This document shows positions 1 through 8,768 of a DNA stretch of 64,000 nucleotides, one piece after another. Numbering within the stretch: position 1 is the stretch's first letter; each line of letters starts with the position of its first letter. Source of the stretch: an uncultured Paracoccaceae bacterium (GTDB taxonomy: Bacteria; Pseudomonadota; Alphaproteobacteria; Rhodobacterales; Rhodobacteraceae); the NCBI GenBank assembly GCA_947499725.1, contig CANMPK010000001.1, positions 930,001-994,000 of the forward strand. Reading direction: 5' to 3'. Both the position numbers and the translations under genes were made by a program. The notes beneath the pieces are model-generated. The model saw only the letters and a program-made list of their open reading frames with translations, was not told where the DNA came from and did no database searches.

Positions 1-1
1 C

Positions 2-868
2 GTGATGGTCATGTCCGAGGACCAAGCAGCGCGGCAAGACATTCGTCCGCTACGCATCGGCTTGCTCAATCTGATGCCGAAAAAGATCCAGACAGAGAAC
101 CAATTCGCCCGCCTCATCGGCGCGACGGCTCTGCAGATCGAACTCTCGCTGATCCGCATGAGCGAGCATCAAACCAAAAACACCGCCGCCGAACATATGG
201 CTGAATTCTACCGCCCGTTTTCCGAAGTGAAAGCGACTGGCGAGAAATTTGACGGCCTCATCATCACCGGCGCCCCAATCGAACACCTCGACTTTGAAGA
301 GGTCACCTATTGGAAAGAACTCTGCGAGGTCTTTGACTGGACAGAAACCCACGTGCATTCCACCTTCGGCGTCTGCTGGGGCGGCATGGCGATGATCAAC
401 TATTTCCAAGGCGTGAAAAAGCACCTGCTGGATCACAAAGCCTTCGGCTGTTTCCGCCACAGCAATCTAGACGCCTCCAGCCATTACCTGCGCGGCTTCT
501 CCGATGATTGCGTGATCCCGGTCAGCCGCTGGACGGAAATGAAGCAAGACGAGATTGCCAGCAAGCCGGGCCTGAAAACCCTGCTGTCTAGCGAGGATTC
601 CGGCCCTGCTTTGGTGGAAGACACAGATCGCCAAAACCTCTATCTTTTCAATCACTTCGAATACGACAGTGAAACGCTGAAACAAGAATATGATCGCGAT
701 GTGGCCAATGGCACTCCCATTAATGTGCCAGTGAACTACTATCCTAATAACGATCCAAGCCAACCGCCGATGAACCGCTGGCGCAGCCATGCACATCTGC
801 TCTACGGCAACTGGATCACTGAAGTTTACGAAACCACACATTACGACATGAGCAAAATTGGCAGTTAA
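2..868 (+). CDS. metA: MetA-family homoserine O-acyltransferase, probably acetyltransferase (5' partial)
   Basis: Activates homoserine for methionine synthesis. The window opens inside the gene: compared with E. coli MetA the first 19 or so residues are missing, so the GTG at base 2 is only the first visible codon. Visible landmarks (numbered from base 2) are LNLMPKK at about 22-28, TGAP at about 89-92, the nucleophile in GVCWGG (Cys125) and HFEYD near 220, which carries the His/Glu of the active site. The residue after TGAPI is Glu94, at the position of E. coli Gly111. Glu there is known to favour acetyl-CoA over succinyl-CoA, so the product is probably O-acetylhomoserine. The stop overlaps the next gene by 11 bp. 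Confidence 0.93.
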   Translation: MMVMSEDQAARQDIRPLRIGLLNLMPKKIQTENQFARLIGATALQIELSLIRMSEHQTKNTAAEHMAEFYRPFSEVKATGEKFDGLIITGAPIEHLDFEEVTYWKELCEVFDWTETHVHSTFGVCWGGMAMINYFQGVKKHLLDHKAFGCFRHSNLDASSHYLRGFSDDCVIPVSRWTEMKQDEIASKPGLKTLLSSEDSGPALVEDTDRQNLYLFNHFEYDSETLKQEYDRDVANGTPINVPVNYYPNNDPSQPPMNRWRSHAHLLYGNWITEVYETTHYDMSKIGS

Positions 869-1805
869 ACTGTTTATCACACTGATCTTCCTGCTGGGCG
901 CCGTCGCGGCGCTCACGCTCTACAAAGCCCGCCAGAACGAGGCGCGGGCCAGTGCCGCTTTCCCGCCTGAAGGCGAGATCATCCAGATCGACGGCCAAGA
1001 CATGCATGTTTTCGTGACAGGCAGCGGCCCTGATCTGGTGCTGATCCACGGCGCTTCTGGGAATATCCGCGATTTCACCTTTTCCATGGTCGATCAACTC
1101 GCCGCCGACTTCCGCGTCATCGTGATCGATCGCCCGGGCCTTGGCTATTCCGCCCCTATGGATCAGCCCACGCTCAAACGCCAAGCAGAGATCTTGCAGA
1201 AAACAGCCGCCCATGTGGGCGCGACCAAACCCATCGTGCTAGGCCAAAGCTACGGCGGATCAGTCGCCTTAGCTTGGGCAGCATACGATCCAGACAGCCT
1301 GTCAGCACTGGTGCCCGTGGCAACACCCTCCCTCCCTTGGACAAGCCCGCTCAGCACCTTTTACAAAATCACATCCCATCCTGTGCTTGGCCCGCTTGTC
1401 ATCCCCCTGCTCACCGCATGGGTGCCCAGCAGTAAAGTCACCTCCGAGGTGGAAAGCGTCTTCGCCCCCCAAGCCGCACCAAAAGGATATGCCGATCACT
1501 TCGGCCCGGGCCTTACCCTGCGCCGCAGTTCCTTGCGCGCCAACGCCCTGCAACGCGCGGGCTTATTGGATGAAATCATCGCGCTTCAGCCGCATCTCAA
1601 TGCAATCTCCGTGCCCATCGAGTTGGTCCATGGGGATGCCGACACAACGGTGGGCATAGAAATCCACTCTCGCCCGCTATCCAAGCAGCTCGATCACTCC
1701 AACCTGACCGTTCTGAAAGGCATCGGCCACATGCCCCACCACAGCGCAGAACGTGACGTGATCGCCGCAATCCACCGCGCCGCAGAACGCGCTGCATTGC
1801 ACTAA
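858..1805 (+). CDS. Membrane-anchored alpha/beta hydrolase
   Basis: A 315-residue alpha/beta-hydrolase fold protein. It starts with a hydrophobic segment (about residues 4-22) preceded by one Lys, so it is probably an N-terminally anchored or exported protein. Catalytic landmarks are LIHGASGN (oxyanion region, about 62-69), GQSYGG with nucleophile Ser131, GDAD near 260 and a late GIGHMPHH supplying the His. The start is a TTG inside the end of metA; no in-frame ATG lies before the hydrophobic segment, and no good ribosome site is visible, so translational coupling to metA is likely. The substrate cannot be inferred. Confidence 0.85.
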   Translation: MAVKLFITLIFLLGAVAALTLYKARQNEARASAAFPPEGEIIQIDGQDMHVFVTGSGPDLVLIHGASGNIRDFTFSMVDQLAADFRVIVIDRPGLGYSAPMDQPTLKRQAEILQKTAAHVGATKPIVLGQSYGGSVALAWAAYDPDSLSALVPVATPSLPWTSPLSTFYKITSHPVLGPLVIPLLTAWVPSSKVTSEVESVFAPQAAPKGYADHFGPGLTLRRSSLRANALQRAGLLDEIIALQPHLNAISVPIELVHGDADTTVGIEIHSRPLSKQLDHSNLTVLKGIGHMPHHSAERDVIAAIHRAAERAALH

Positions 1806-1846
1806 GCGCGCCGCATCGCCATATTAAGAAAAAGTGGAGATCTTTC

Positions 1847-2716
1847 ATGCAGCTACCCTTTGATGGTGCCATCAGCGCGTTTTACAAAGACACCGCCCCA
1901 TCCGAGGTGCGCACAGCCATCGATACAGCCGAAAAAGGCCAGATCATCGATACAGGCTACCCCTATGACAGCCGCCAAAAGCGCAAGTCTTACGAGGCTG
2001 ACATGGCCGCGCTACAAATCGAGCTCGCCAAAATGCAGGCCGACGCGAAAGCCACCGGCAAACGCATCGCCATCGTCTTTGAAGGCCGCGATGCAGCGGG
2101 CAAAGGCGGCACCATCAAACGCTTCCGCGAAAACCTAAACCCGCGCAACGCCCGCGTCGTAGCGCTATCTAAACCCACAGAAACCGAAAGTACCCAGTGG
2201 TATTTCCAGCGCTATGTGAAACACATGCCTGCCGCCGGAGAGATCGTTTTCTTTGACCGCAGCTGGTACAACCGCGGCGTTGTCGAAAAGGTCTTTGGCT
2301 TCTGCGACGATACACAGCGCGACAGTTTCTTCAATCAAGTCAATGACTTCGAAAAGATGATGGTGGATGACGGGATCATCCTCATCAAATTCTGGCTCAA
2401 CGTCGGCCGCGCCGAACAACTGCGCCGCTTCATGGCCCGCGAAAGCGATCCACTCAAGCAATGGAAGCTCAGCTGGATTGATGTGGAAGGCCTGAAAAAA
2501 TGGGACGACTACTCCCAAGCCATAGCGGAAACCTTTGCCCAAAGTAACAACACAAGCGCCCCTTGGGCAGTCGTGCGCAGCGACGACAAACGCCGCGCGC
2601 GCCTCAATGCCATCCGCCATGTGTTGCACAAAGTGGATTACGCTGGGAAAGACAGTGCCGCCATCGGCACTTGTGATGCCAAAATCTGCGGCGGAACGGA
2701 CATCTGGAATGCCTAA
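1847..2716 (+). CDS. ppk2: Polyphosphate kinase 2 (PPK2)
   Basis: PPK2-family kinase that transfers phosphate between polyphosphate and nucleoside di- or monophosphates in the cytoplasm. The single PPK2 domain has a Walker A loop [10 protein letters not shown] (79-88), a Walker B/lid segment DRSWYNR (137-143) and the family pattern KFWL-N near 180. Length (289 aa) fits one-domain PPK2. GGAG lies 8 bases before the ATG. Whether it makes GTP/ATP from NDP (class I) or acts on NMP cannot be settled by eye; the layout suggests class I. The stop overlaps the following TetR gene by 8 bp. Confidence 0.93.
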   Translation: MQLPFDGAISAFYKDTAPSEVRTAIDTAEKGQIIDTGYPYDSRQKRKSYEADMAALQIELAKMQADAKATGKRIAIVFEGRDAAGKGGTIKRFRENLNPRNARVVALSKPTETESTQWYFQRYVKHMPAAGEIVFFDRSWYNRGVVEKVFGFCDDTQRDSFFNQVNDFEKMMVDDGIILIKFWLNVGRAEQLRRFMARESDPLKQWKLSWIDVEGLKKWDDYSQAIAETFAQSNNTSAPWAVVRSDDKRRARLNAIRHVLHKVDYAGKDSAAIGTCDAKICGGTDIWNA

Positions 2717-3326
2717 ACGCGGCTATCACCACGGCAACCTACGCCAAGCCTTGGTCGAGGCGGCCCTTACGCTGATCGAAGCAAAAGGCCCAACAGGCTT
2801 CACCCTGTCCGAGGCCGCTAAAACCGCAGGCGTGACCCCCGCCGCCGTCTATCGCCATTTCGAAGGCCGCGAAGACTTGATCGCCGAAGCCGCCCGCCAA
2901 GGCTATGAAATCTTCGCCGACCTCATGCAATTCGCTTACGACAAAGGCCAACCCTCAGCCTTGGCCAGCTTCGAAGCCACAGGCCGCGCCTATCTGGCTT
3001 TCGCCCGCAAATATCCCGGCCACTACATCGCGATGTTTGAAAGCGGCATCTCAGTCAATCGCACCCCAGAACTCGCCGCCGTCGCAGGCCGCGCACGCGG
3101 CGTGATGGAACAAGCCGCAGCCGATCTGTCAGAACATATCCCACCGGAAAAACGCCCTCCGGCCAGCATGTTCTCAGCTCATATCTGGGCCATGAGCCAC
3201 GGCGTCGTCGAACTCTTCGCGCGCAACTCCCCCGGAACCCAAAGCCCGTTTCCACCGGAAGACCTGCTCGAAACCGGCATCGGCGTCTACCTGCGTGGCC
3301 TTGGCCTGATCAAACCAGACGCGTAA
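2709..3326 (+). CDS. TetR-family transcriptional regulator
   Basis: A 205-residue regulator. The N-terminal helix-turn-helix (about residues 31-52, with the TetR hallmark [13 protein letters not shown]) is followed by an all-helical ligand domain. The reading frame is open further upstream, but the ATG at 2709 gives the typical MPKRGYHHG-type start and overlaps the ppk2 stop by 8 bp, so it is probably co-transcribed with ppk2. The ligand and targets are unknown; the ppk2 operon itself is a plausible target. Confidence 0.9.
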   Translation: MPKRGYHHGNLRQALVEAALTLIEAKGPTGFTLSEAAKTAGVTPAAVYRHFEGREDLIAEAARQGYEIFADLMQFAYDKGQPSALASFEATGRAYLAFARKYPGHYIAMFESGISVNRTPELAAVAGRARGVMEQAAADLSEHIPPEKRPPASMFSAHIWAMSHGVVELFARNSPGTQSPFPPEDLLETGIGVYLRGLGLIKPDA

Positions 3327-3339
3327 AGCCAACGAAGAA

Positions 3340-3461
3340 GGGGCGCTGCCCCCTGAGCTGAATTGCAAGCAATTCACCCCATTCCCCCGAGGTATTTTTT
3401 CCAAGAAGAAATAGGCTTCTCATTGGCCTAAATACCTTGGGGGTTTGGGGGCAAAGCCCCC
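3340..3461. repeat. Intergenic GC-rich palindromic repeat element
   Basis: Between the tetR stop and the rpsI terminator there are three nested inverted repeats: GGGGCGCTGCCCC (3340-3352), arms CCCCCGAGGTATTT (3384-3397) and AAATACCTTGGGGG (3430-3443) with one mismatch, and GGGGGCAAAGCCCCC (3447-3461). This layout resembles intergenic palindromes scattered in Rhodobacteraceae genomes. It may also act as the tetR transcription terminator, although no clean T-run follows. Confidence 0.6.
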
Positions 3462-3471
3462 ATCAATAAAC

Positions 3472-3506
3472 CAAAAGCAAAAAGGGCCACCCGAAGGCAG
3501 CCCTTT
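3472..3506 (-). terminator. Rho-independent terminator of rplM-rpsI
   Basis: On the minus strand, just after rpsI, GGGCTGCC-TTCG-GGTGGCCC forms a tetraloop hairpin (two G-U pairs) followed by TTTTTGCTTTT. Confidence 0.8.
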
Positions 3507-3528
3507 CCGTATAAATATCCAGCAGCGA

Positions 3529-4017
3529 TTAACGCTTGGAGAACTGGAAGGAACGACGCGCTTTGCGGCGACCGAACTTCTTACGTTCAACAACACGAGA
3601 GTCGCGTGTCAGGAAGCCAGCAGCTTTCAATGCGCCGCGCAGGGATGGTTCATAAAGCTGCAGAGCTTTAGAAATACCGTGCTTCACCGCACCCGCCTGA
3701 CCAGACAGACCGCCACCTTTAACAGTTGCGTATACGTCGAATTCACCTTCAACGCCTGCAACAGTGAAAGGCTGCGCCAGGATCATTTGCAGAACCGGAC
3801 GTGCGAAATATTCGTTCATTGGCTTGCCGTTTACTTCGACCTTGCCAGAACCTGGCTTGATCCAAACACGTGCAACAGCGTCTTTACGCTTACCAGTCGC
3901 ATAAGAGCGACCCAGCTCGTCACGAACTGGCTCACGAGGTGCCGCGTCCAGAACAACAGCTTCTTCGCCACCTGCAACTGCGGACAGCTCTTCAAGAGAA
4001 TTGATTTGATCAGCCAT
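3529..4017 (-). CDS. rpsI: 30S ribosomal protein S9
   Basis: Small-subunit ribosomal protein uS9. The 162 residues end in the diagnostic basic tail [17 protein letters not shown] that reaches into the decoding centre. The core carries [17 protein letters not shown] and the [17 protein letters not shown] block. The N-terminal ~35 acidic residues are an extension seen in alphaproteobacteria. It follows rplM by 3 bp in the standard L13-S9 operon. Confidence 0.98.
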   Translation of the reverse strand: MADQINSLEELSAVAGGEEAVVLDAAPREPVRDELGRSYATGKRKDAVARVWIKPGSGKVEVNGKPMNEYFARPVLQMILAQPFTVAGVEGEFDVYATVKGGGLSGQAGAVKHGISKALQLYEPSLRGALKAAGFLTRDSRVVERKKFGRRKARRSFQFSKR

Positions 4018-4020
4018 TGT

Positions 4021-4482
4021 TTAGCTCCGCGTATTCTTGGAGTTCTTGGACTTCACATCCAGAACTTCAGGATCTTGCGCTTCATGTGGGTGCTCTGCAC
4101 CAGCATAAACACGCAGGTTAGTCATGATCTTGCGGCTCAGGCGGTTGCCTGGCAGCATGCGCTTAACAGCAGCAGTCACAACGCGCTCTGGGTACTGACC
4201 TTCCAGGATCTGTTCCGCAGTACGGTTTTTGATGCCGCCTGGGTGGCCTGTGTGCCAGTAATAAGTTTTGTCTGTACGCTTCTTACCAGTCAGCTGAATT
4301 TTGTCAGCGTTGATGATAATCACGTTGTCGCCACAGTCCATGTGAGGCGTGAAAGACGGCTTGTGCTTACCGCGCAGGCGGGTGGCAACGATCGATGCCA
4401 AACGGCCCAGCACCACGCCTTCAGCGTCGATGATGATCCATTTCTTCTCGATGTCTGCCGGAGTAGCAGAAAAGGTTTTCAT
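4021..4482 (-). CDS. rplM: 50S ribosomal protein L13
   Basis: Large-subunit protein uL13, 153 residues. Hallmarks are [17 protein letters not shown] near the N-terminus, the [13 protein letters not shown] block, YWHTGHPGG, and [11 protein letters not shown]. It is the first gene of the rplM-rpsI operon. The upstream 196 bp to the next gene hold its promoter region, where I cannot single out convincing -35/-10 boxes. Confidence 0.98.
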   Translation of the reverse strand: MKTFSATPADIEKKWIIIDAEGVVLGRLASIVATRLRGKHKPSFTPHMDCGDNVIIINADKIQLTGKKRTDKTYYWHTGHPGGIKNRTAEQILEGQYPERVVTAAVKRMLPGNRLSRKIMTNLRVYAGAEHPHEAQDPEVLDVKSKNSKNTRS

Positions 4483-4627
4483 GTCGGTCTACCTAAGTTT
4501 GGTTGACAGATGGCCGCTCAAACAGGCTGAGCTGACGCATCAATAAGTGATGGGCGGGTTATAAACACCGCAAAATCACAGTCAAGCGCAACAAACGCGA
4601 AATAACCGTTTGAATTCAGTGAGTTAA

Positions 4628-4668
4628 AAAATAGGTATTATTTTACCCCACAAAAATGCACCTATTTT
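4628..4668 (-). terminator. AT-rich hairpin terminator after the SLAC1/TDT gene
   Basis: Arms AAAATAGGT (4628-4636) and ACCTATTTT (4660-4668) pair perfectly. Read on the minus strand, the second arm runs into six Ts ten bases after the upstream stop codon. Confidence 0.6.
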
Positions 4669-4678
4669 GCGTCATTTC

Positions 4679-5680
4679 TCACTCGGGCTGGAAAAACGCC
4701 CCCCTCAAAAAGGCTTTCACTGTCAAAAACAGCAAGGTTCCCACAATGAAACTTAACACAATCAATGCAATCACCCCAATCCACACATGGGCCAAAGACC
4801 CAGTACGCAGAGCAAACTGAAATGCCGCCGACGACAGCCCCGCCACGGGGAAGCTCAGCGCCCACCACGGCAGCGCGAAAGGCAAGCCGCGAAACTTAGG
4901 CGCTTGGATCAAGACCAGCAGCGCAAAGACAAAGGCCACGCTCATCAAGAACTGCGCAAACCCGTCCAAACCGCCCTGCATGCCCCCTGCCAACTCCAGA
5001 TAGGCCAAAAACCCAACCGCTGGCGGCGCGACCAAAATCACCAAGGTCGGCAGCAATTTACCCGGCATCGGATCGTGAAACATCAGGCGGTTCACCACCA
5101 AGGTCAGCAAGACCACCCAAAAGACCAAACCGCCCGAGAAAAACAACCAAGACAGATGCTCATAGCCCAAAGGCACACCCGCAATCGGCGCAACCACATT
5201 CCCAACCGCTGGTACAAACCACGCAGGGCTCAATTGCGCTGTTTCAAACGACCGGCTGGAAATCCAGCTCGAGATCACCGCCAAGGTCAACGCCCCCTGC
5301 AAAGCCGCGCCAATCGGCCAGATCACCGCCGCAAACCCGGGCGCATCCTGCAAATAGGCCGTGGCCAACAACAGCACAGAAATCGACATGGCCGGAAAGA
5401 ACGCCAGCTTTGGTGGAGTCTTCCATTCCGCGCGGCAGCCTTCAAAAGCAAACACGGCCTTCGCAATATAAAGCCCTGAGACCACACAGAACACCAAGGT
5501 CGCGACAATGCGCAAGCCAACAGCCAAACCATCCAGCCAAGGAACGAAAAGCGCGGCCGACGAGGTCGCCATCGCCCAGCCAAACATCCCCATGACCACC
5601 GCAAACATGGCCACGGGAAAATGCGCAAGCCCTTTCATCAGGCCCGCTTGGCTCATATCTGTCTGCTCTGTCATGATCAT
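4679..5680 (-). CDS. SLAC1/TDT-family anion channel or exporter (TehA-like)
   Basis: A 333-residue integral membrane protein with about ten hydrophobic segments and the TDT/SLAC1 pattern (FPVAMFAVVMGMFG near the N-terminus, SPAWFVPAVGNVV in the middle, FWVVLL). The family includes plant SLAC1 anion channels, bacterial TehA and the yeast sulfite pump Ssu1; the substrate here is unknown. Two ATG codons are possible: 5680, or 5674, which has GGGG at better spacing. It follows a MocR regulator gene by 17 bp, so the regulator probably controls it. Confidence 0.8.
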   Translation of the reverse strand: MIMTEQTDMSQAGLMKGLAHFPVAMFAVVMGMFGWAMATSSAALFVPWLDGLAVGLRIVATLVFCVVSGLYIAKAVFAFEGCRAEWKTPPKLAFFPAMSISVLLLATAYLQDAPGFAAVIWPIGAALQGALTLAVISSWISSRSFETAQLSPAWFVPAVGNVVAPIAGVPLGYEHLSWLFFSGGLVFWVVLLTLVVNRLMFHDPMPGKLLPTLVILVAPPAVGFLAYLELAGGMQGGLDGFAQFLMSVAFVFALLVLIQAPKFRGLPFALPWWALSFPVAGLSSAAFQFALRTGSLAHVWIGVIALIVLSFIVGTLLFLTVKAFLRGAFFQPE

Positions 5681-5697
5681 CGCCCCATATCGTTGAT

Positions 5698-7071
5698 CTA
5701 AGTTGTAAAGCTGCTTGGCGGATTGTCGAGCAAATCACGCACGATCCCAATCCCACGTTCAAACATGGCTGGATCAATCTGCCCATTCATCGCCAAACGC
5801 ACCGCATGCACCGTACGCCCTTCGCGCAAGGTGAATTCATCCGCTGGCCGTATCATCACCCCAGCGGCCTCTGCCGCTTGCGCAAAGGCCGGTGCGCGCC
5901 ACCCATTGGGCAGCTCCACCCAAATGATGGCCACATTACTGCGCCAACGGATCGCATAGCCCCCAAGCTGGTTCACCGCGATCCGCAGATCAGAGTTGAT
6001 CCGCGCCTGCACTTTCTTGGTGATCGCATCCAGTTTCGGATTGCTAATCATATGGGCAAAGACCTCAGCCATCATCGTCGACACACCAAAATGGCTAAAT
6101 TGCACACTCCGCTGCATCTCACCCACCCAGCCTTCCGGCGGCAGAGTGAAGCCAATCCGCAAGGCTGGCGACACAAGCTTAGACGGAGAGCTAATGTACC
6201 ACCCAAAACGGGGCAACAAAGCACGGTACGTTTCTCCGGAATGCTGCCCTGTGTAATAGCAGTCATCATCCAACACGTGGATCTCATGGCGCTGCGCGAT
6301 GGCTGCGATTTCGCGACGTCGCTTAGGAGAGGTCGGACGGGTCGTCGGATTGTTCACTTCAGAGGAGGTACAATACAAATCTGCGCGCGTTGATTGTACC
6401 AACTCCTCAAATGCCGCTGGGTCAGGCCCCTCGCCGTCCCATGGCACGCCAATCACTTTTGCACCGCAAAGCTCGGCCGCTTTGCGAAATCCGGAAAAGG
6501 CAATATCGTCCACCAAAACCACCGGATCACGCGCGCGCAAAACCGATTGCATCACATGTAAAATCGCGTTCTGGCCGCCATGCGTTAGAACCAGATCATC
6601 GGCTTTATAAAATCCTAAAGGTGCATCTTTCATCCAACGCATAAACGCCTGCCTTGCGTTCAGCGTATCGGGGTATTTAGGATATCCCATCAAGCAATTA
6701 GCAGGTATTTCTGCAGAAACACGCCGCATAGCTTGGCGTATCAACTGATCTTGCCCCATGTTCGGCAGCAAGGGGCTGACCAGATCAATAGGTCCAGTTA
6801 ACGCTAGGTCAACCTTCGCCCCAGCACTGGCAGAAACATAGGTGCCGCGCCCCACACCAGCGGTCAAAGTCCCCTCATCCACCAGCACCGAATACGCCCG
6901 TGCAACCGTGCCTGGAGTGATCTTCAAACGAAAGGCCATCTCGCGCACAGGGGGTAGTTTGTCCCCCGACTTCAACTCACCAAGCTCGATGGCTTTCTGC
7001 ACGGACTCGACCAAAGCACGGTACTTCGCCCGACCTGATACAGCCAATTCAGGGTGCCAATTTGTACCCAT
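5698..7071 (-). CDS. MocR-type regulator (GntR HTH fused to aminotransferase-like domain)
   Basis: A 457-residue fusion. Residues 15-80 are a GntR winged helix (KLPPVREMAFRLKITPGTVARAY). From about 95 onward comes a fold-type I PLP domain with NNPTTRPTS, DDDCYYTG (267-274) and the Schiff-base lysine in SSPSKLVSPALRIGF (Lys298). MocR proteins use PLP or an amino-substrate as a signal rather than for transamination. The gene is immediately upstream of, and in line with, the SLAC1/TDT transporter gene, suggesting the signal is related to what that protein moves. Confidence 0.92.
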   Translation of the reverse strand: MGTNWHPELAVSGRAKYRALVESVQKAIELGELKSGDKLPPVREMAFRLKITPGTVARAYSVLVDEGTLTAGVGRGTYVSASAGAKVDLALTGPIDLVSPLLPNMGQDQLIRQAMRRVSAEIPANCLMGYPKYPDTLNARQAFMRWMKDAPLGFYKADDLVLTHGGQNAILHVMQSVLRARDPVVLVDDIAFSGFRKAAELCGAKVIGVPWDGEGPDPAAFEELVQSTRADLYCTSSEVNNPTTRPTSPKRRREIAAIAQRHEIHVLDDDCYYTGQHSGETYRALLPRFGWYISSPSKLVSPALRIGFTLPPEGWVGEMQRSVQFSHFGVSTMMAEVFAHMISNPKLDAITKKVQARINSDLRIAVNQLGGYAIRWRSNVAIIWVELPNGWRAPAFAQAAEAAGVMIRPADEFTLREGRTVHAVRLAMNGQIDPAMFERGIGIVRDLLDNPPSSFTT

Positions 7072-7146
7072 TACAATGTTTTCCTAGACCCAAAATTTGC
7101 GCCAATGTACGCAAAATCCGAGGACCATTCAATGGATATGTATTGA

Positions 7147-7437
7147 TACAATCCTGAGAATTTCCATCTGGTGCACGACTCCCGGTCGGGCTCAGGAAGA
7201 AAGCTTACGCATGCCCCACCCTCTTCCGGACAGCATGCTTTGCCTTTTGGGGGGCCCGCCTTAGTGGTCCAGATGGCTCGACGTCAGTTTCGACAGCCTG
7301 TCTGTTGATATCTGGCGAATACGCTTTCGGTGTCACTCCCGCTTGCGTGGTCGTTCGGCGACCAATTTCTGACGGACGCAAACCCCGTCGAACGTCAGAA
7401 GCGACTTTATAGCCGGGGCTTGCCCCGGCTTTTTTTT
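7147..7437 (+). ncRNA. Candidate structured RNA with its own promoter and terminator
   Basis: This 404-bp gap has no convincing protein gene. On the plus strand a TACAAT -10 element (7147-7152) is followed by several paired segments: CCATCTGG (7164-7171) with CCAGATGG (7269-7276), two GCATGC copies inside that stem, TTCTGACG with CGTCAGAA just before the end, and a strong terminator. The transcript would be about 275 nt. I looked for tmRNA tag codons, RNase P core, SRP and 6S features and found none that convince. The family is unknown. Confidence 0.45.
7411..7437 (+). terminator. Strong Rho-independent terminator
   Basis: AGCCGGGG-CTTG-CCCCGGCT followed by eight Ts. No plus-strand protein gene lies upstream, which is why the preceding 260 bp are proposed as an RNA gene. 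Confidence 0.85.
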
Positions 7438-7475
7438 CACCCAGCACTGTCTCAAGCACTGTCACGAAACCCCAC

Positions 7476-7898
7476 CTAGCCCTTCGGCGGGATCGAATAG
7501 GTCAGGCTCGCCCTTGCCACAGGGGCCTCTTGCCCCTCTGAAAACAGACGCACCTCCGTCACCGACAATGTTTTCCCCAACTTCAAAAGCTCGGCACGCG
7601 CAATCAATCCCACGTCGGCCACAGGTTTGCGCATAAAGTCGATGGAACAGCTTGTGGTCACCGCCAAGGCCTTTGGCCCGATATGCGCCAATGTCGCTGC
7701 ATAGGCAGACACATCCGCCAGCATAAACATGGTCGGCCCCGATACCGTTCCGCCCGGACGCAGGTTTTGATCGCCAATCGGCATGTACATCTCGGTCATC
7801 GCTCCGTCTTGGGCGCGCACTTCAAACAAGCCACGCACTTGCGGAAAGACCTCATTCAGAAAGGCCTGTAGCTGCACTTGATCCATAACTGGCGTCAT
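7476..7898 (-). CDS. PaaI-like hotdog-fold thioesterase
   Basis: A 140-residue single hotdog domain. The motif around residues 45-65 (NLRPGGTVSGPTMFMLADV) is the PaaI/YbgC-type catalytic loop, followed by IDFMRKPV, typical of acyl-CoA thioesterases. A GGGAGGGG ribosome site precedes the ATG. The gene is divergent from an enoyl-CoA-hydratase-like gene 84 bp away, which fits a role in acyl-CoA turnover, but the substrate is unknown. Confidence 0.85.
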   Translation of the reverse strand: MTPVMDQVQLQAFLNEVFPQVRGLFEVRAQDGAMTEMYMPIGDQNLRPGGTVSGPTMFMLADVSAYAATLAHIGPKALAVTTSCSIDFMRKPVADVGLIARAELLKLGKTLSVTEVRLFSEGQEAPVARASLTYSIPPKG

Positions 7899-7982
7899 CT
7901 CATCCCCTCCCAGACACGCGCATTCTTCTTTGCGCTTTGGCCGAATGGGCTTACGCTGCTCTGAATTGTTTGGGAGGGCAAT

Positions 7983-8768
7983 ATGGAAATTCTAAAACGT
8001 TACGACACCCACGGCATCGCGCAGCTCACTTTAAATGACCCCGATCGCCTAAATGCTCTGTCTGATGATATGCTCGCCGCCCTCCAAGGCGCATGTGACA
8101 CCATCGCCCAAGATCCAAACATCCGCGTTGTCATCATAGCAAGCACCGGCAAAGCCTTCTGCGCCGGTCACGACCTTAAAGAAATGACTGCCCTGCGCGA
8201 CACGCCAGACAACGGCCAAAGCGCCTTTCACCACCTCTTTTCCCGCTGCGCCCGCTTTATGCAAACCTTGCAATCGATGCCCCAGCCGGTGATTGCGCAG
8301 GTCAATGGCGTCGCCACAGCCGCCGGATGCCAACTCGTGGCCAGCTGCGATCTCGCCATCGCCTCAGACACCGCCAAGTTCGGCGTCAACGGCATCAACA
8401 TCGGTCTCTTCTGCAGCACGCCCATGGTCGCCCTCAGCCGCATCATGCCGCGCAAGAAAGCGTTTGAGCTTCTCACCACCGGCGATTTCATCTCGGCCCC
8501 ACAAGCGGCAGAGCTTGGCCTAATCAACCAAGCCGTCCCCGCCACAGACCTAGAAACCGCCACACAGGCGATGGCCAGCAAACTCGCCGCCAAACTCGGC
8601 CCAGCCCTGCAGATGGGCAAGAAAGCCTTCTACGACCAAATCGATCTCGCCCCAGCCCATGCCTATGCCAAAGCCTCTAAGGTCATGACCCAAAACATGC
8701 TGCGCGAAGACACCGCCGAAGGAATCGCCGCCTTTCTGGAAAAGCGGCGCCCAAATTGGTCACAATGA
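7983..8768 (+). CDS. Enoyl-CoA hydratase/isomerase-family protein (ECHDC3-like, catalytic Glu residues absent)
   Basis: A 261-residue crotonase-fold protein. The oxyanion-hole strands are present (AFCAGHDLKEM near 58-68 and NGVATAAGCQLVASCDLAIAS near 104-124). At the two positions that carry the hydratase glutamates, Gln replaces the first (GCQL) and Gly appears to replace the second (VNGINIGLFCS). It resembles the ECHDC3 subgroup, whose reaction is not settled. GGGAGGG sits 5 bases before the ATG. I would not call it a classical enoyl-CoA hydratase. Confidence 0.85.
   Translation: MEILKRYDTHGIAQLTLNDPDRLNALSDDMLAALQGACDTIAQDPNIRVVIIASTGKAFCAGHDLKEMTALRDTPDNGQSAFHHLFSRCARFMQTLQSMPQPVIAQVNGVATAAGCQLVASCDLAIASDTAKFGVNGINIGLFCSTPMVALSRIMPRKKAFELLTTGDFISAPQAAELGLINQAVPATDLETATQAMASKLAAKLGPALQMGKKAFYDQIDLAPAHAYAKASKVMTQNMLREDTAEGIAAFLEKRRPNWSQ

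Noticed and set aside
3445-4506. Long plus-strand frame opposite rplM-rpsI
   Set aside because: It is the antisense of two ribosomal protein genes; composition and content are those of a shadow frame.
7147-7437. The idea that this is the permuted alphaproteobacterial tmRNA
   Set aside because: GTTTCGACAG at about 7287 looks like the tmRNA 5' motif, but no ANDN-type tag codons, no T-arm and no CCA end were found on either strand.
7205-7465. An 86-codon minus-strand frame in the gap before mocR
   Set aside because: It runs through the strong plus-strand terminator and paired segments, has no clear ribosome site and no family resemblance; the region is better explained as an RNA gene.
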